64,000 nt of DNA. Origin: Cryomorphaceae bacterium (lineage in GTDB: Bacteria; Bacteroidota; Bacteroidia; Flavobacteriales; Schleiferiaceae). A program made the position numbers and the translations under genes. The notes beneath the pieces are model-generated. The model saw only the letters and a program-made list of their open reading frames with translations, ran no database searches and was not told the DNA's origin. Shown here piece after piece: positions 38,734-48,560 of this stretch (position 1 is its first letter; every line of letters begins with the position of its first letter). Where the stretch lies: positions 32,546 to 96,545 of the forward strand of contig JAFMBM010000004.1 in assembly GCA_017858515.1 (NCBI GenBank), given 5' to 3'.

Positions 38734-40740
38734 GCTACTTCTTTTGGCTTCTAGCTCTAACAATTGATCTCGAAGTCTTGCAGCTTGGATAAAGTCTAAT
38801 GCCTTCGCTGACTTTTCCATCTCTTTTCGTGTAGAATCGATGAGCTTTTGTATGTCTTTTTTGCTTCCATATTTAGCAATCTCGTCTGCGGCTAATGAAG
38901 ATTTTGAAACATCTTGATTGTAATCTGAACGAGAGCTAGCTGCAAAACTCTGTGCCATGATTTCTTCCCTTGATTTCTTCAATGCCCTAGGCTCCAAGCC
39001 ATTTGCAAGATTGTGAGCCATTTGAATATCTCGCCTTCTATAGGTCTCATCAATGGTTTTTTGCATGCTTGCTGTAATCTTATTAGCATACATTATGGCC
39101 GTTCCATTGAGGTGCCTAGCGGCTCTACCAATGGTTTGTACTAGGGAGCGCTCAGAACGCAAGAATCCCTCCTTATCGGCGTCTAAAATAGCCACTAAGG
39201 AAACCTCCGGTAAATCCAATCCTTCGCGAAGTAGATTCACACCAATAAGAACATCAAATATTCCCAAACGCAAGTCACGCATGATTTCAACACGCTCAAG
39301 AGTATCTACATCTGAATGCACATAACGGCACCGAACGCCGTATCGAGTTAAATACTTTGTTAACTCTTCTGCCATTCTTTTTGTGAGGGTGGTTACCAGA
39401 ACTCTTTCATCCAATTCAGTCCGAATCCGAATTTCTTCCATCAAATCGTCAACCTGATTCTCGCTCGGTCTCACTTCAATTATAGGATCGAGCAGGCCTG
39501 TTGGACGGATAAGTTGCTCAACTACAACGCCTTCAGATTTTTCCAATTCATATTCAGCAGGAGTGGCGCTTACGTTAATTACTTGAACTTGTAATTGCTC
39601 AAACTCTTCAAATCGCAATGGCCTATTATCCATAGCAGCAGGCAATCTAAATCCGTATTCTACTAGATTCTCTTTCCTAGATCGATCGCCTCCATACATT
39701 GCACGTACTTGAGAAACCGTAACATGACTCTCATCAATTATCATTAGATAATCTTTTGGAAAATAATCTAACAAACAGAAAGGACGTGTACCGGGCAGAC
39801 GACCATCTAAATATCGGCTGTAATTTTCTACACCAGAGCAATACCCCAATTCCCGAATCATTTCTAAATCGAAATTCGTGCGTTCATCTAATCGCTTAGA
39901 TTCAAGAAATCTTCCGCTTTCTTTGAAGTAATCAACCTGTTTTACGAGATCGTCTTGAATTTGACGAATAGCTGAATTAAGAGTGTCTTTCGAGGTTACA
40001 AACAAGTTGGCGGGAAAGATTCTAACTTTATCAACCACCTCCATATCATTTGGATATTCAGGGTGATATGATTCTATTCGCTCAATTTCATCTCCCCAAA
40101 AATGGAAGCGATAAACTATATCCGCATAGGCAGGAAAAATATCCACAATGTCCCCTTTAACTCTAAAATTACCACGAGAGAATAAAGCCTCTGTCCGAGA
40201 ATAGAGCGCACCTACAAATTGGTGTAAAAGTGTATTTCGAGAAATAATCTGACCCACTTCCACCTGAACCATCTGTCCGTAGAATGAATCTGGATTTCCA
40301 ATTCCATACAAACAAGAAACAGACGCCACCACAATGACATCTCGCCTTCCTGAAAGTAGGGAAGAGGTTGTACTCAATCGCATCTTCTCAATCTCCTGAT
40401 TGATAGATAAATCCTTTTCTATATAAGTCCCTGAACTTGGAATATAAGCTTCAGGTTGATAATAGTCGTAATAAGAAACAAAATACTCTACTGCATTATC
40501 TGGAAAGAATTGTTTGAATTCCCCGTAGAGTTGTGCGGCTAAGGTCTTGTTATGACTTAAAATTAGAGTGGGTTTCTGAACTTTCTCAATTACATTGGCT
40601 ACAGTAAAAGTTTTACCCGATCCCGTTACTCCAAGTAAGGTTTGATAAGGATCTCCTCGCTCAATTCCAGCCACCAACTCCAAAATAGCCTGTGGCTGAT
40701 CACCGGTGGGTTCAAAAGGAGCTTTAACTTTAAATTTCAT
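38722..40740 (-). CDS. uvrB: Excinuclease ABC subunit UvrB
   Basis: Damage-verifying helicase of nucleotide excision repair, 672 residues. Motifs: GDQPQAI, Walker A GVTGSGKTFT, the beta-hairpin YYDYYQPEAY, DESHVT, TLTKRMAEELT, NLLREGLDLPEVSLVAI and QTIGRAARH, with the C-terminal UVR domain (residues about 630-665, DFIQAARLRDQLLELE) that binds UvrC. Length and architecture are standard. It is followed on the minus strand by hutH's opposing 3' end, so there is no dedicated terminator. Confidence 0.97.
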   Translation of the reverse strand: MKFKVKAPFEPTGDQPQAILELVAGIERGDPYQTLLGVTGSGKTFTVANVIEKVQKPTLILSHNKTLAAQLYGEFKQFFPDNAVEYFVSYYDYYQPEAYIPSSGTYIEKDLSINQEIEKMRLSTTSSLLSGRRDVIVVASVSCLYGIGNPDSFYGQMVQVEVGQIISRNTLLHQFVGALYSRTEALFSRGNFRVKGDIVDIFPAYADIVYRFHFWGDEIERIESYHPEYPNDMEVVDKVRIFPANLFVTSKDTLNSAIRQIQDDLVKQVDYFKESGRFLESKRLDERTNFDLEMIRELGYCSGVENYSRYLDGRLPGTRPFCLLDYFPKDYLMIIDESHVTVSQVRAMYGGDRSRKENLVEYGFRLPAAMDNRPLRFEEFEQLQVQVINVSATPAEYELEKSEGVVVEQLIRPTGLLDPIIEVRPSENQVDDLMEEIRIRTELDERVLVTTLTKRMAEELTKYLTRYGVRCRYVHSDVDTLERVEIMRDLRLGIFDVLIGVNLLREGLDLPEVSLVAILDADKEGFLRSERSLVQTIGRAARHLNGTAIMYANKITASMQKTIDETYRRRDIQMAHNLANGLEPRALKKSREEIMAQSFAASSRSDYNQDVSKSSLAADEIAKYGSKKDIQKLIDSTRKEMEKSAKALDFIQAARLRDQLLELEAKRSSSDK

Positions 40741-40755
40741 GTATTAAACCTACAA

Positions 40756-42705
40756 CTAGGCATTCCTTAATACCCTCAACTTTAAGTCTAATTCCTTTAT
40801 CTTATCTTTTTGAAAATCAATCTTTTTCTGAACTTCAAGAACCATGGGATTAGTCTTTTTTCCAGTTCTGAAAAACTGAATATTGTTCTCAAGCTGGAAT
40901 AGTTCTTTTTTGGCTTCTTCCTTCATTTTTTGAAGATGGAAGCGTTCTCTATCCAAGCCTTTATCGTCTCCAGAATTTGAAAGCATTTCAACTTTACTTT
41001 CAAATTGTAGGCGAGAAGCTTCCTTTCTATCTATCTTCAGTTTAGTGTAAGAATCCGAAATCAGCTTGTCAAATTTCTCCTCCACTTCTTTTTTGTCATG
41101 TGGAACAGAGCCAATCCCCCTGAATTTTGTCATATTCTCTTCAAGAATCTCACGAGTAAGACCTGTTTCAGAATCAAATACTGACTTCAACTCGTTGTAA
41201 ATAAGTTCTTTAGAAGAATGATTTGCCTCAAATATATGTCGAGACTCTTCGTTCTTTGCTTTCATTCTATCAAAGAAATGATTGCAAACCGCTCTAAACT
41301 CTTTCCATAGTCGATCAGAGTCCTTTTTACCTACTTGTCCCGTATTTTTCCAGTCGGCTTGTATCCTCTTTAACTTATCAGAGGTTCCTTTCCAATCGTC
41401 GCTATCTTGTAACTCTTTTGCTTTGTCAATTAAAGCTTTTTTCTTCTCTAAATTTTCCTTAAAAACAGCCTTTATTTCTTTATAATATTCGTTTCTAAGA
41501 TGTTGAAATGAGAAGTATGCATTTTTAGCTTCTTCCCAAACCTGATCATTTTCCTTGTGATTTACCCTGCCTAGAGCTTTAAATTTCGTAAAGAGCTCTT
41601 CCATTTCAATAGAAGCCTTCTGCCATTCAGCATGAGAGTTCAATCCTTGAGTAGGAAATGAAACCATACTGGCTACAATTTCCCGTTTAGCCTGAATTCT
41701 TTCGGAATTAACAGATTCTTGTTGTTTAAACCACTCGTTCCTCTTATCGTGGATGGCCTTACTTGCGGCAGCAAATCGATCCCATACGTCATCTCTTTTT
41801 AGAGGTTCAACAGGACCAATTCTCTTGTACTCCTTGTGCAGTGCGTTTAATGTCTGAATTGCTTCCTTTATTGAGCTATGGTTGATCAATTCTTCCGCTT
41901 TTGCACAAAGCTCTTCCTTTGATTCTAAGTTCTTTTTAAAATCTAAATCCCTGAGATCGCGGTTTATTTGGGCAAAATCATAGAAGTTTTGTAGGTGGAA
42001 GTGATACGTCTTCCAAATATCTTCTGCCTGTTCTTTCGGAACAAACCCCGTTTCTTTCCATCTGGATTGGATGGATTTAAACTCTTCAAAAGCCTCTGAA
42101 AGTGATTCTTCTTTTTGAATTAGTGCTTTAAGTTCTTCAATTAAAGAAAGTTTTGTGCGAAGATTTTTAGTCAACTGACCTTCTAACTCCTTGTAATAAC
42201 TTCTTCTTTTCTCTTTGTATTCTCCGTAAAGTTTACGGAAACTATCTTTTTTAGGGTTGGAATAACGGAAGTCAATCGGATTTCCCCCTTCCTCAACAAA
42301 TTGATTGAAATTTTTCTGAGAATCCGCATCAAATCGACCATCTAAAACAGTCTTCATGCCATCGAAAGCTGGACGAAGCTCTGAAATGGGACGATCTTTT
42401 AACAGTTTTGCGCCTAAAGCCAAAAGCTCTTCGGTTTCCATTGAGGCGAACTCTGGGAGTTCCTCTTCATGTTCATCTTCCGATTGAACTGTTTCTACGT
42501 GTACCGTATCTTCTTCATGGGATTCTCCCCCAGATTCATGCGTATTCACAACAGATTCAACTGTTTCTGAGTTACTTGAGCTATCTGCATTATCTGCAGC
42601 TGCATCTTGAATTTCCTGAGTCACCTCTTGCTCAGGCTTAGAAGTTGACGCTTCCGGAGTAATTAAATTCTCCATTGCTTCTTCGTTATTTTCGATGTGT
42701 TCCAT
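40756..42705 (-). CDS. DUF349 repeat protein
   Basis: 649-residue coiled-coil protein. The first 90 residues are acidic and low complexity (many Glu, Ser, Thr), then several DUF349 repeats follow, each with a W-K-x-[ST/TG]-G-x-V type motif: RWKETGFVPKE, DWKNTGQVGKK, KALGRVNHKE, RGIGSVPHDK. The C-terminal helix ends in a coiled coil. DUF349 proteins are conserved in Bacteroidota and some Actinobacteria and their role is unclear. It lies 15 bases upstream of uvrB on the same strand. Confidence 0.85.
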   Translation of the reverse strand: MEHIENNEEAMENLITPEASTSKPEQEVTQEIQDAAADNADSSSNSETVESVVNTHESGGESHEEDTVHVETVQSEDEHEEELPEFASMETEELLALGAKLLKDRPISELRPAFDGMKTVLDGRFDADSQKNFNQFVEEGGNPIDFRYSNPKKDSFRKLYGEYKEKRRSYYKELEGQLTKNLRTKLSLIEELKALIQKEESLSEAFEEFKSIQSRWKETGFVPKEQAEDIWKTYHFHLQNFYDFAQINRDLRDLDFKKNLESKEELCAKAEELINHSSIKEAIQTLNALHKEYKRIGPVEPLKRDDVWDRFAAASKAIHDKRNEWFKQQESVNSERIQAKREIVASMVSFPTQGLNSHAEWQKASIEMEELFTKFKALGRVNHKENDQVWEEAKNAYFSFQHLRNEYYKEIKAVFKENLEKKKALIDKAKELQDSDDWKGTSDKLKRIQADWKNTGQVGKKDSDRLWKEFRAVCNHFFDRMKAKNEESRHIFEANHSSKELIYNELKSVFDSETGLTREILEENMTKFRGIGSVPHDKKEVEEKFDKLISDSYTKLKIDRKEASRLQFESKVEMLSNSGDDKGLDRERFHLQKMKEEAKKELFQLENNIQFFRTGKKTNPMVLEVQKKIDFQKDKIKELDLKLRVLRNA

Positions 42706-42725
42706 TTTTCGGATTGCCGATTCGG

Positions 42726-43532
42726 CTACAAAAATAGACCTTCCTCCTTAGTGACAATGTATTGAAACCAAATATCCCAAGAAGAAAGTGCTTGAATCTC
42801 TAGCATTCTCTGTCCATTCTGAATAGTACACCCCTGATTTAATGCTTTAGAAAGGAAAAGGCTGGGAGAAGGATTGTATACTAAATCGAATGCTAAATGC
42901 TTTTTTTTAAGGCTTTTATAAAGTATTGGAGGGCTTTCATCTATAGTGGGAAAGGTTCCAAGAGGAGTGCAATTAATGATTAAATCGTATTCAATTAAGT
43001 CCAAATTGTAAAGTTCCTTAAAAGGAATGTCTGAAATAGAGGGATCTCTACCCGCCATATCGAAGGGTATTCTATTGGATTTCAAGACAAATTGAATGGC
43101 CTTAGAAGCTCCACCAGTACCTAATATCAATGCTTTAGAGAATTCACTCGGTTTACGTATTTCGAACAAACTCTTTTCGAACCCAATACAATCAGTGTTA
43201 AAGGCAGAAATACTTCCATCTTCTTTAAACAACAAGGTATTCGCTGCACCTATTTCTAAAACTTCTTGGCTATGGAAATCTGCGAACTCAAGAATACTTT
43301 CTTTGAAAGGAATTGTAACATTAAGGCCTAAAGGATGGATTTTTGCTACCCACTCCCGAAATCCAGTTAAAGAACTCAGTTCAAAAGCTGAATATTCAAA
43401 AGAGGATTTCAGATTTAAACTTTCTAAATGAACCGAAAAAAAATAAGGTGAGAAGCTGTAATTCAGACTCTTGCCTATTAGACCTAAAACAAAAGGAGAA
43501 TTAATCTTCTTTGGCTTTTTTGCCCAAACCAT
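42726..43532 (-). CDS. aroE: Shikimate dehydrogenase
   Basis: NADPH-dependent enzyme of aromatic amino acid synthesis. Motifs: GLIGKSLNYSFSPYFF (substrate site), LNVTIPFKESI (catalytic Lys), AANTL, NTDCIGFEKSL, ILGTGGASKAI (dinucleotide loop) and INCTPLGTFP. The start is not certain: ATG 43532 gives 268 residues and lies inside the 3' end of the DUF368 gene; a longer frame to 43553 is possible. Native AroE usually begins a few residues before the GLIG motif, so the first ten residues may be dispensable. Confidence 0.92.
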   Translation of the reverse strand: MVWAKKPKKINSPFVLGLIGKSLNYSFSPYFFSVHLESLNLKSSFEYSAFELSSLTGFREWVAKIHPLGLNVTIPFKESILEFADFHSQEVLEIGAANTLLFKEDGSISAFNTDCIGFEKSLFEIRKPSEFSKALILGTGGASKAIQFVLKSNRIPFDMAGRDPSISDIPFKELYNLDLIEYDLIINCTPLGTFPTIDESPPILYKSLKKKHLAFDLVYNPSPSLFLSKALNQGCTIQNGQRMLEIQALSSWDIWFQYIVTKEEGLFL

Positions 43533-44433
43533 CGAGAATGAAAATAAGAGCAAAGCCTACAATCGAAAGAATACTTGCCATAAGCCACTGAGAATTTCCA
43601 TCGTATTGCTGAGGCAAAATGCTTTCATATCGGAAAGGAACCATCTCACCATGTGAATTTAAACGGGATTCAATCACTCTTTTCCATGGCCATACGACAC
43701 TTAATGAACCAATCATAAAGCCGGTCATAAGAGCAATCGTAGCATCATGATATTTTTTGAACATCCAACTTAAAACTTTGGAAAAACTCAACAAACCAAT
43801 GGTACAGCCGGCCAAAAAAACCAAAATGGTTACAAAGTCTAGGTTTTTAATAGCTTCCGTAACGTAATCGTATTTTTTTAGAAGCAGTAGAATGAAGCTT
43901 CCCGAAATTCCGGGCAAAACCATTGCACAAATTGCGAGCGAGCCAGAAAGGAATATAAACCAGAGAGAATCAGGTGTTTCTGATGGAGTTGTTTGAGTAA
44001 TCCAATAAGCTATTCCTCCACCTATTATTAAAAGAACGATTGTGACAATATTCCACTTTTTAATTTTCATTCCAACCGCAATTGCACTTGCAACAATAAG
44101 TCCGAAGAAGAAGCTCCAAATGAGAATAGGGTGAAAGTCGAGCAAGTAATGAATGACGCGAACAAGACTTAAAACGGATACTGCAATTCCAGCAAAAAGG
44201 GCCAGTAAAAAATTAGCATTACTCTTTTTCCAAGCGGCTGCAGGACCTTCTTTCACCAAGCAATTGAGGAGACTCAGATCGAAAGACTTTATAGAGTCAA
44301 TTAATTCTTCGTATATACCTGAAATAAAGGCTATTGTACCTCCTGAAACTCCTGGAACCACATCAGCAGCGCCCATTCCCATCCCCCTAAAAAATATAGG
44401 TAAATAGGATTTCCATCCTTTTCTAATTGCCAT
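43501..44433 (-). CDS. DUF368 family membrane protein
   Basis: 310-residue polytopic membrane protein. The N-terminal signature is GMGMGAADVVPGVSGGTIAFISGIYEELI, and a related inverted copy, LPGISGSFILLLLKKYDYV, occurs in the second half; this duplicated GxSGG/S element suggests a transporter built from inverted repeats. DUF368 proteins of other bacteria have been linked to undecaprenyl phosphate recycling (PopT/DUF368 work), which fits an envelope role here. Start ATG 44433 overlaps the TPR gene stop (TAATG). Confidence 0.88.
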   Translation of the reverse strand: MAIRKGWKSYLPIFFRGMGMGAADVVPGVSGGTIAFISGIYEELIDSIKSFDLSLLNCLVKEGPAAAWKKSNANFLLALFAGIAVSVLSLVRVIHYLLDFHPILIWSFFFGLIVASAIAVGMKIKKWNIVTIVLLIIGGGIAYWITQTTPSETPDSLWFIFLSGSLAICAMVLPGISGSFILLLLKKYDYVTEAIKNLDFVTILVFLAGCTIGLLSFSKVLSWMFKKYHDATIALMTGFMIGSLSVVWPWKRVIESRLNSHGEMVPFRYESILPQQYDGNSQWLMASILSIVGFALIFILDGLGKKAKED

Positions 44434-45827
44434 TAATTCTGTCGTAGTGATTGAATAATAAGTTGAACCTTTTCATTTTCAAGTAGGCTAGGGAAAAGGT
44501 CTTCGAAATACTCGAGTTTGTTAAAATCAATTTTCAATCCTTGCTTAAAATAGATAGAAGCCTCGTCTTCTTCTTGCATAAGATATAGAAATCCAGCTAA
44601 ATACAGTCTAATTTCGGCACTAAGCGGATTAAGTAGAACCCCCTTATATAGAAGTTCCATTCCTTGATCTACTTCATCCATTGAAATGAGCAATTCGGAA
44701 TATTCCATGTAAATATCTGTGTCTGTATGCCCTAATTCAATAAGCTCAGTATATGCCTCACTCGATTCATATAGAAGCCCCATTCTCTTACAGATCTCCG
44801 CTTTGGTTAATAGATATTCCGGATTTTCAGAATCTAAATCACAAGCTTTATTGATATGATAAAAAGCTTCTTGCATCTCATTCAATTCGTCTAGAATGAG
44901 AGACAACTCGAGATGTGCCTCATCTAAACTTGGATCTTCTTTCACTGCCTTTGTCAAGAAAATCTTTGCCTTCCTTAAATCCTCTAATTCACTGTAACAG
45001 CAACCAATTTTGTAGTAGCCATAAGCGGAAGGGGCATCGAATAGAAAGCTATCCTTGTAAGTTTGAGCGGCCTCTTCAAAGCGATCCATTCTTTCTAAAA
45101 CGCGTGCTTTCTCATAATAAGCAGCCGTAAATTCCTCATCAATCAAAAGGGCATAGTCAATTGCCCAAAATGCTTTTTCAAAATTTTCTGCTTTCGAAAA
45201 TAAGATAGCAAGGTGGTACCAAGCTTGTTCAGAAAATGGTTCTGACTCAATATGCTGTTGAAAAAACTCAATAGCCTTATTATTCTGATTGAGCATTTCA
45301 TAACAGAGTGAAACGCTGTACAATGCGATATCATCCTCAGGATCAAACTTCAAAACTTCCTTGTGGTGCTTTAAAGCCATCTCAAAATTGCCCATAAATT
45401 GATACTCATTGGCAACAAGCGAAAGGACCTCCTCTGGAAATTCATGCCTAGAATAGGCTTTTTTGAATAAGTTGATTGCTTTTTGATGAAGACCTTTCTT
45501 GCTGAAAATGGTTCCTCTTGCAATCAATAACTCCACGTTGTCCGGATCCATTTCTTCAACTTTAGAAAGGGCAGCTAGAGCCTCCTCAATATTGTCTGAA
45601 GCCGTTAGAAATTGAGCACGTTTCAGAGGAAAGGTGGAAGTATAGGGATGTTGACGTTCTGCCAATTGAGTTACGTAGAGTGCTTTTTGAATTTTTCCGG
45701 TTTCAAAATAGAAATCGCTAATCAGCTCAAATTCATCAGCATCGAAGAAATTTTCTTCGCCTTTAGAAAGCATTTCTTCAAATCTCTCAATCAAGGAATC
45801 GAGATTGGGCTCATCGTTTTCAAACAT
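44433..45827 (-). CDS. Tetratricopeptide repeat protein
   Basis: 464-residue soluble protein composed almost entirely of TPR units (about twelve), for example EALAALSKVEEMDPDNVELLIARG, LKHHKEVLKFDPEDDIALYSVS and AQTYKDSFLFDAPSAYGYYKIG. No signal peptide or catalytic domain. TPR arrays act as protein-binding scaffolds; the partner is unknown. It is the first gene of a leftward operon with DUF368 and aroE. Confidence 0.88.
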   Translation of the reverse strand: MFENDEPNLDSLIERFEEMLSKGEENFFDADEFELISDFYFETGKIQKALYVTQLAERQHPYTSTFPLKRAQFLTASDNIEEALAALSKVEEMDPDNVELLIARGTIFSKKGLHQKAINLFKKAYSRHEFPEEVLSLVANEYQFMGNFEMALKHHKEVLKFDPEDDIALYSVSLCYEMLNQNNKAIEFFQQHIESEPFSEQAWYHLAILFSKAENFEKAFWAIDYALLIDEEFTAAYYEKARVLERMDRFEEAAQTYKDSFLFDAPSAYGYYKIGCCYSELEDLRKAKIFLTKAVKEDPSLDEAHLELSLILDELNEMQEAFYHINKACDLDSENPEYLLTKAEICKRMGLLYESSEAYTELIELGHTDTDIYMEYSELLISMDEVDQGMELLYKGVLLNPLSAEIRLYLAGFLYLMQEEDEASIYFKQGLKIDFNKLEYFEDLFPSLLENEKVQLIIQSLRQN

Positions 45828-45944
45828 GAAACGTTAATTTGAGGTTGCAATACGAAAGATAGTGGCTAAACATTATGCAAAGGTATTCGGTATAGTCGGT
45901 TTTTAACAGGCTTTTGAACAGCTTTTAGTCTGAACTGCAGAACT

Positions 45945-45952
45945 TATCTTTG
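45945..45952 (+). promoter_or_regulatory. Candidate -7 element of glmM
   Basis: TATCTTTG matches TAnnTTTG and lies 17 bases before the glmM ATG. A TTTTG at 45912-45916 is farther than usual for the upstream box. Confidence 0.45.
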
Positions 45953-45968
45953 GCGCTCAAATAAGAAT

Positions 45969-47348
45969 ATGACTCTAATCAAATCCATTTCAGGAATCCG
46001 AGGCACCATAGGTGGTCAAGTAGGAGACGCATTAACACCGGTAGATTTAGTGGCCTTCAGCTCTGCTTACGCCGTTTTCATAAAGGAAAGATCGGGAAAA
46101 GAACATCCCAAGATTGTATTGGGTAGAGATGCTCGACCTTCAGGGCCAATGGTTCAGCAAATAGTTTCGTCAACGCTTAGAATGTGCGGAGTGCATGTGC
46201 TCGACGCAGATCTTTCGACCACACCGACAGTAGAAATGGGAGTGGTTTTTGAAAAAGCTGATGGAGGAATTATTTTAACGGCTTCCCACAACCCTGTACA
46301 ATGGAATGCGCTAAAGTTACTAAATGAGAAAGGTGAGTTTCTATCAGGAGAGGATGGAGAACGTATCTTAAAGATTGCATCAAAAGCAGACTTCAACTAC
46401 GCAGAGGTTCAGCAATTGGGTAGTTTGGTTCCACTTGATGATCTCTTCGAAAAACATATAGCCCAAATTATTAACCTTCCTTATATAGATGTTTCCGCAA
46501 TAGAAGCAGCTGAATTTACAGTTTCAGTTGATGCAGTTAACTCGAGTGGAGGAATAGCCATCCCTTTACTTCTTAGAAAATTAGGGGTAAAAGTTATCCA
46601 TGAACTCTATTGTGAACCAAACGGACAATTCCCTCACAATCCAGAGCCATTGGAGGAGCATCTTTCTGAAATAATGAAATTAACCAGAGAGAAGTCTTGC
46701 GATATAGGTATTGTAGTAGATCCAGATGTTGATCGTTTGGCACTGATCACAGAAGATGGTAAAATGTTTGGAGAGGAATATACCCTCGTGGCTTGTGCCG
46801 ATTTTCTACTTCCAATTAAAGGAGGGGCGACGGTTTCAAACTTATCGTCTTCAAGAGCTTTAAGAGACATTACAAACAAACACGGATTTAATTACACCGC
46901 ATCAGCCGTGGGTGAAGTAAATGTGGTGACGGAGATGAAAAGAACCCAAGCCGTAATCGGAGGAGAGGGAAATGGAGGAATTATTCTCCCAGACCTGCAC
47001 TATGGAAGAGATTCATTAGTTGGCGTGGCGCTGATTCTTTCACTTCTTGCTAAAACAGGTAAAAAATTGAGTGAATTAAAGGCTTCTTATTCCAGTTATT
47101 CAATGTTAAAGCAGAAGATCGATTTAAATCCGAGCCTAAATGTCGACGCTTTGCTAGAGCGCGTGGCGAATGCGTTTTCAAATGAAGAAGTGAGTACCAT
47201 TGACGGAGTGAAAGTTGATTTCAAAGAAGGATGGGTACATCTCCGTAAATCAAATACAGAACCTATTTTGAGAGTGTATGCAGAGGGGTCTACCTCTGAA
47301 GTTGCTCAATCTTTAGTTGACCGTATGAAATCGGTAATTGATGCTTGA
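45969..47348 (+). CDS. glmM: Phosphoglucosamine mutase
   Basis: Alpha-D-phosphohexomutase, 459 residues, converting glucosamine-6-phosphate to glucosamine-1-phosphate for UDP-GlcNAc synthesis. Phosphoserine loop TASHNPVQWNALK, metal loop DPDVDRLALITEDG, sugar loop GGEGNGGIILP and C-terminal phosphate loop RKSNTEPILRVYAEG are all present. Substrate range in this phylum is inferred from the family (phosphomannomutase or phosphoglucomutase activity is an alternative). Confidence 0.9.
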   Translation: MTLIKSISGIRGTIGGQVGDALTPVDLVAFSSAYAVFIKERSGKEHPKIVLGRDARPSGPMVQQIVSSTLRMCGVHVLDADLSTTPTVEMGVVFEKADGGIILTASHNPVQWNALKLLNEKGEFLSGEDGERILKIASKADFNYAEVQQLGSLVPLDDLFEKHIAQIINLPYIDVSAIEAAEFTVSVDAVNSSGGIAIPLLLRKLGVKVIHELYCEPNGQFPHNPEPLEEHLSEIMKLTREKSCDIGIVVDPDVDRLALITEDGKMFGEEYTLVACADFLLPIKGGATVSNLSSSRALRDITNKHGFNYTASAVGEVNVVTEMKRTQAVIGGEGNGGIILPDLHYGRDSLVGVALILSLLAKTGKKLSELKASYSSYSMLKQKIDLNPSLNVDALLERVANAFSNEEVSTIDGVKVDFKEGWVHLRKSNTEPILRVYAEGSTSEVAQSLVDRMKSVIDA

Positions 47349-47423
47349 TTTCAATCCAGTGAATTGAATAAATAATTTAGTTAGTTTAACGATACCAACC
47401 AACCCATTATAAATCTTTCAATC

Positions 47424-48557
47424 ATGAGAGTATATCTAGACAATGCCGCAACTACTCCTCTTTGTGAACCTGCAAAAAAGGCAATGATAGAGGGTTTAGA
47501 TCTTTTTGGAAATCCTTCTTCTACCCATGCTTTTGGAAGAGAAGTCAAAGCAAAAATGGAAGCTTCAAGAAGAAGTATTGCCGCTCATTTAGGTGTAAAA
47601 CCATACCAAATCATGTTCACTTCTGGAGCCACAGAAGCACTAAATACTGCAATGACTTCTTGTGCAAACTTAGGAGGGAAGAAAAAATTCTACACAGATC
47701 GTCTAGAACATCATGCTACAATTGACCCTCTTGAAAAGATGGATAAAGATGGGAGGATTGAGTTAGAGTTTTTTAAGAACAACGATAAAGGTGAGTTGGA
47801 TATCAGTGTGTTAAACACTGCACCAGAAGGATCCGTTGTTTGCTTGATGTACTTCAATAACGAGATTGGAAATTGCAATCCTATTATGGAAGTAGGTAAA
47901 ATTTGTGAACAACGTAACCTTATTTTTATTTGCGATATGGTGCAAGCCATTGGGCAGATGAGAATAGATCTCACTAGCATTCCAGGTTTGTGTTTTGCTG
48001 TAGCATCTGGTCATAAATTCAATGGCCCTAAAGGCGTGGGCCTTTTGTACATAGGGAAGGGAAGGGAATTGAATTCTTTGCTGCTAGGTGGTGCTCAAGA
48101 AAGAGGAATGAGGGCCGGAACAGAAAACACCATTTCTATTCCAGCGATGGCAGCTGCACTAGATTGGAATTTGGAGAATATCGATGAAAACCGAAGAAAA
48201 AAGTATGAAAGAAGTGCATACATAATTGAAAGGCTAAGCGCTCACAAAAATTTAATTTTTAATGGTTTAGGTGGAAGAGAAGGGCACCATCCATCTATAA
48301 TTAACTTTAGTTTCGAAATCAGTGGCGATTCTAGTATGGTTGTCTTTAACCTAGACTTAAAAGGATTGGCTCTTTCTCAAGGAAGTGCATGCATGTCTGG
48401 AAGTACTACGGGTTCTCATGTGCTTCAGGCAATGAATTGCGTTCCGCCCAACCATGCTACCATTCGTCTTTCTCATGGCGTCTTCACCACCCAAGAAGAA
48501 TTAGATTACAGTTTAAATGTTTTAAGTGAAGTCATAGAGCAACAGGTTGAAGCCTAA
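47424..48557 (+). CDS. Cysteine desulfurase (NifS/IscS family)
   Basis: PLP enzyme that takes sulfur from cysteine for iron-sulfur clusters and tRNA thiolation, 377 residues. Motifs: VYLDNAATTPL, NPSSTHAFGREVK, FTSGATEALNTA, SGHKFNGPKGVGLLYI (PLP Lys) and the catalytic-Cys loop SQGSACMSGST. The short Cys loop resembles the NifS/IscS group rather than SufS. No isc scaffold gene is adjacent, so its main acceptor is unclear. Located 75 bases after glmM. Confidence 0.93.
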   Translation: MRVYLDNAATTPLCEPAKKAMIEGLDLFGNPSSTHAFGREVKAKMEASRRSIAAHLGVKPYQIMFTSGATEALNTAMTSCANLGGKKKFYTDRLEHHATIDPLEKMDKDGRIELEFFKNNDKGELDISVLNTAPEGSVVCLMYFNNEIGNCNPIMEVGKICEQRNLIFICDMVQAIGQMRIDLTSIPGLCFAVASGHKFNGPKGVGLLYIGKGRELNSLLLGGAQERGMRAGTENTISIPAMAAALDWNLENIDENRRKKYERSAYIIERLSAHKNLIFNGLGGREGHHPSIINFSFEISGDSSMVVFNLDLKGLALSQGSACMSGSTTGSHVLQAMNCVPPNHATIRLSHGVFTTQEELDYSLNVLSEVIEQQVEA

Positions 48558-48560
48558 GGC

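Noticed and set aside
39053..39325. 90-codon plus-strand frame inside uvrB
   Set aside because: Antisense shadow of the helicase motifs; no start context or homology.
47349..47375. Small inverted repeat TTCAAT/ATTGAA after glmM
   Set aside because: Six-base AT-rich arms without a T-run are too weak to call a terminator.
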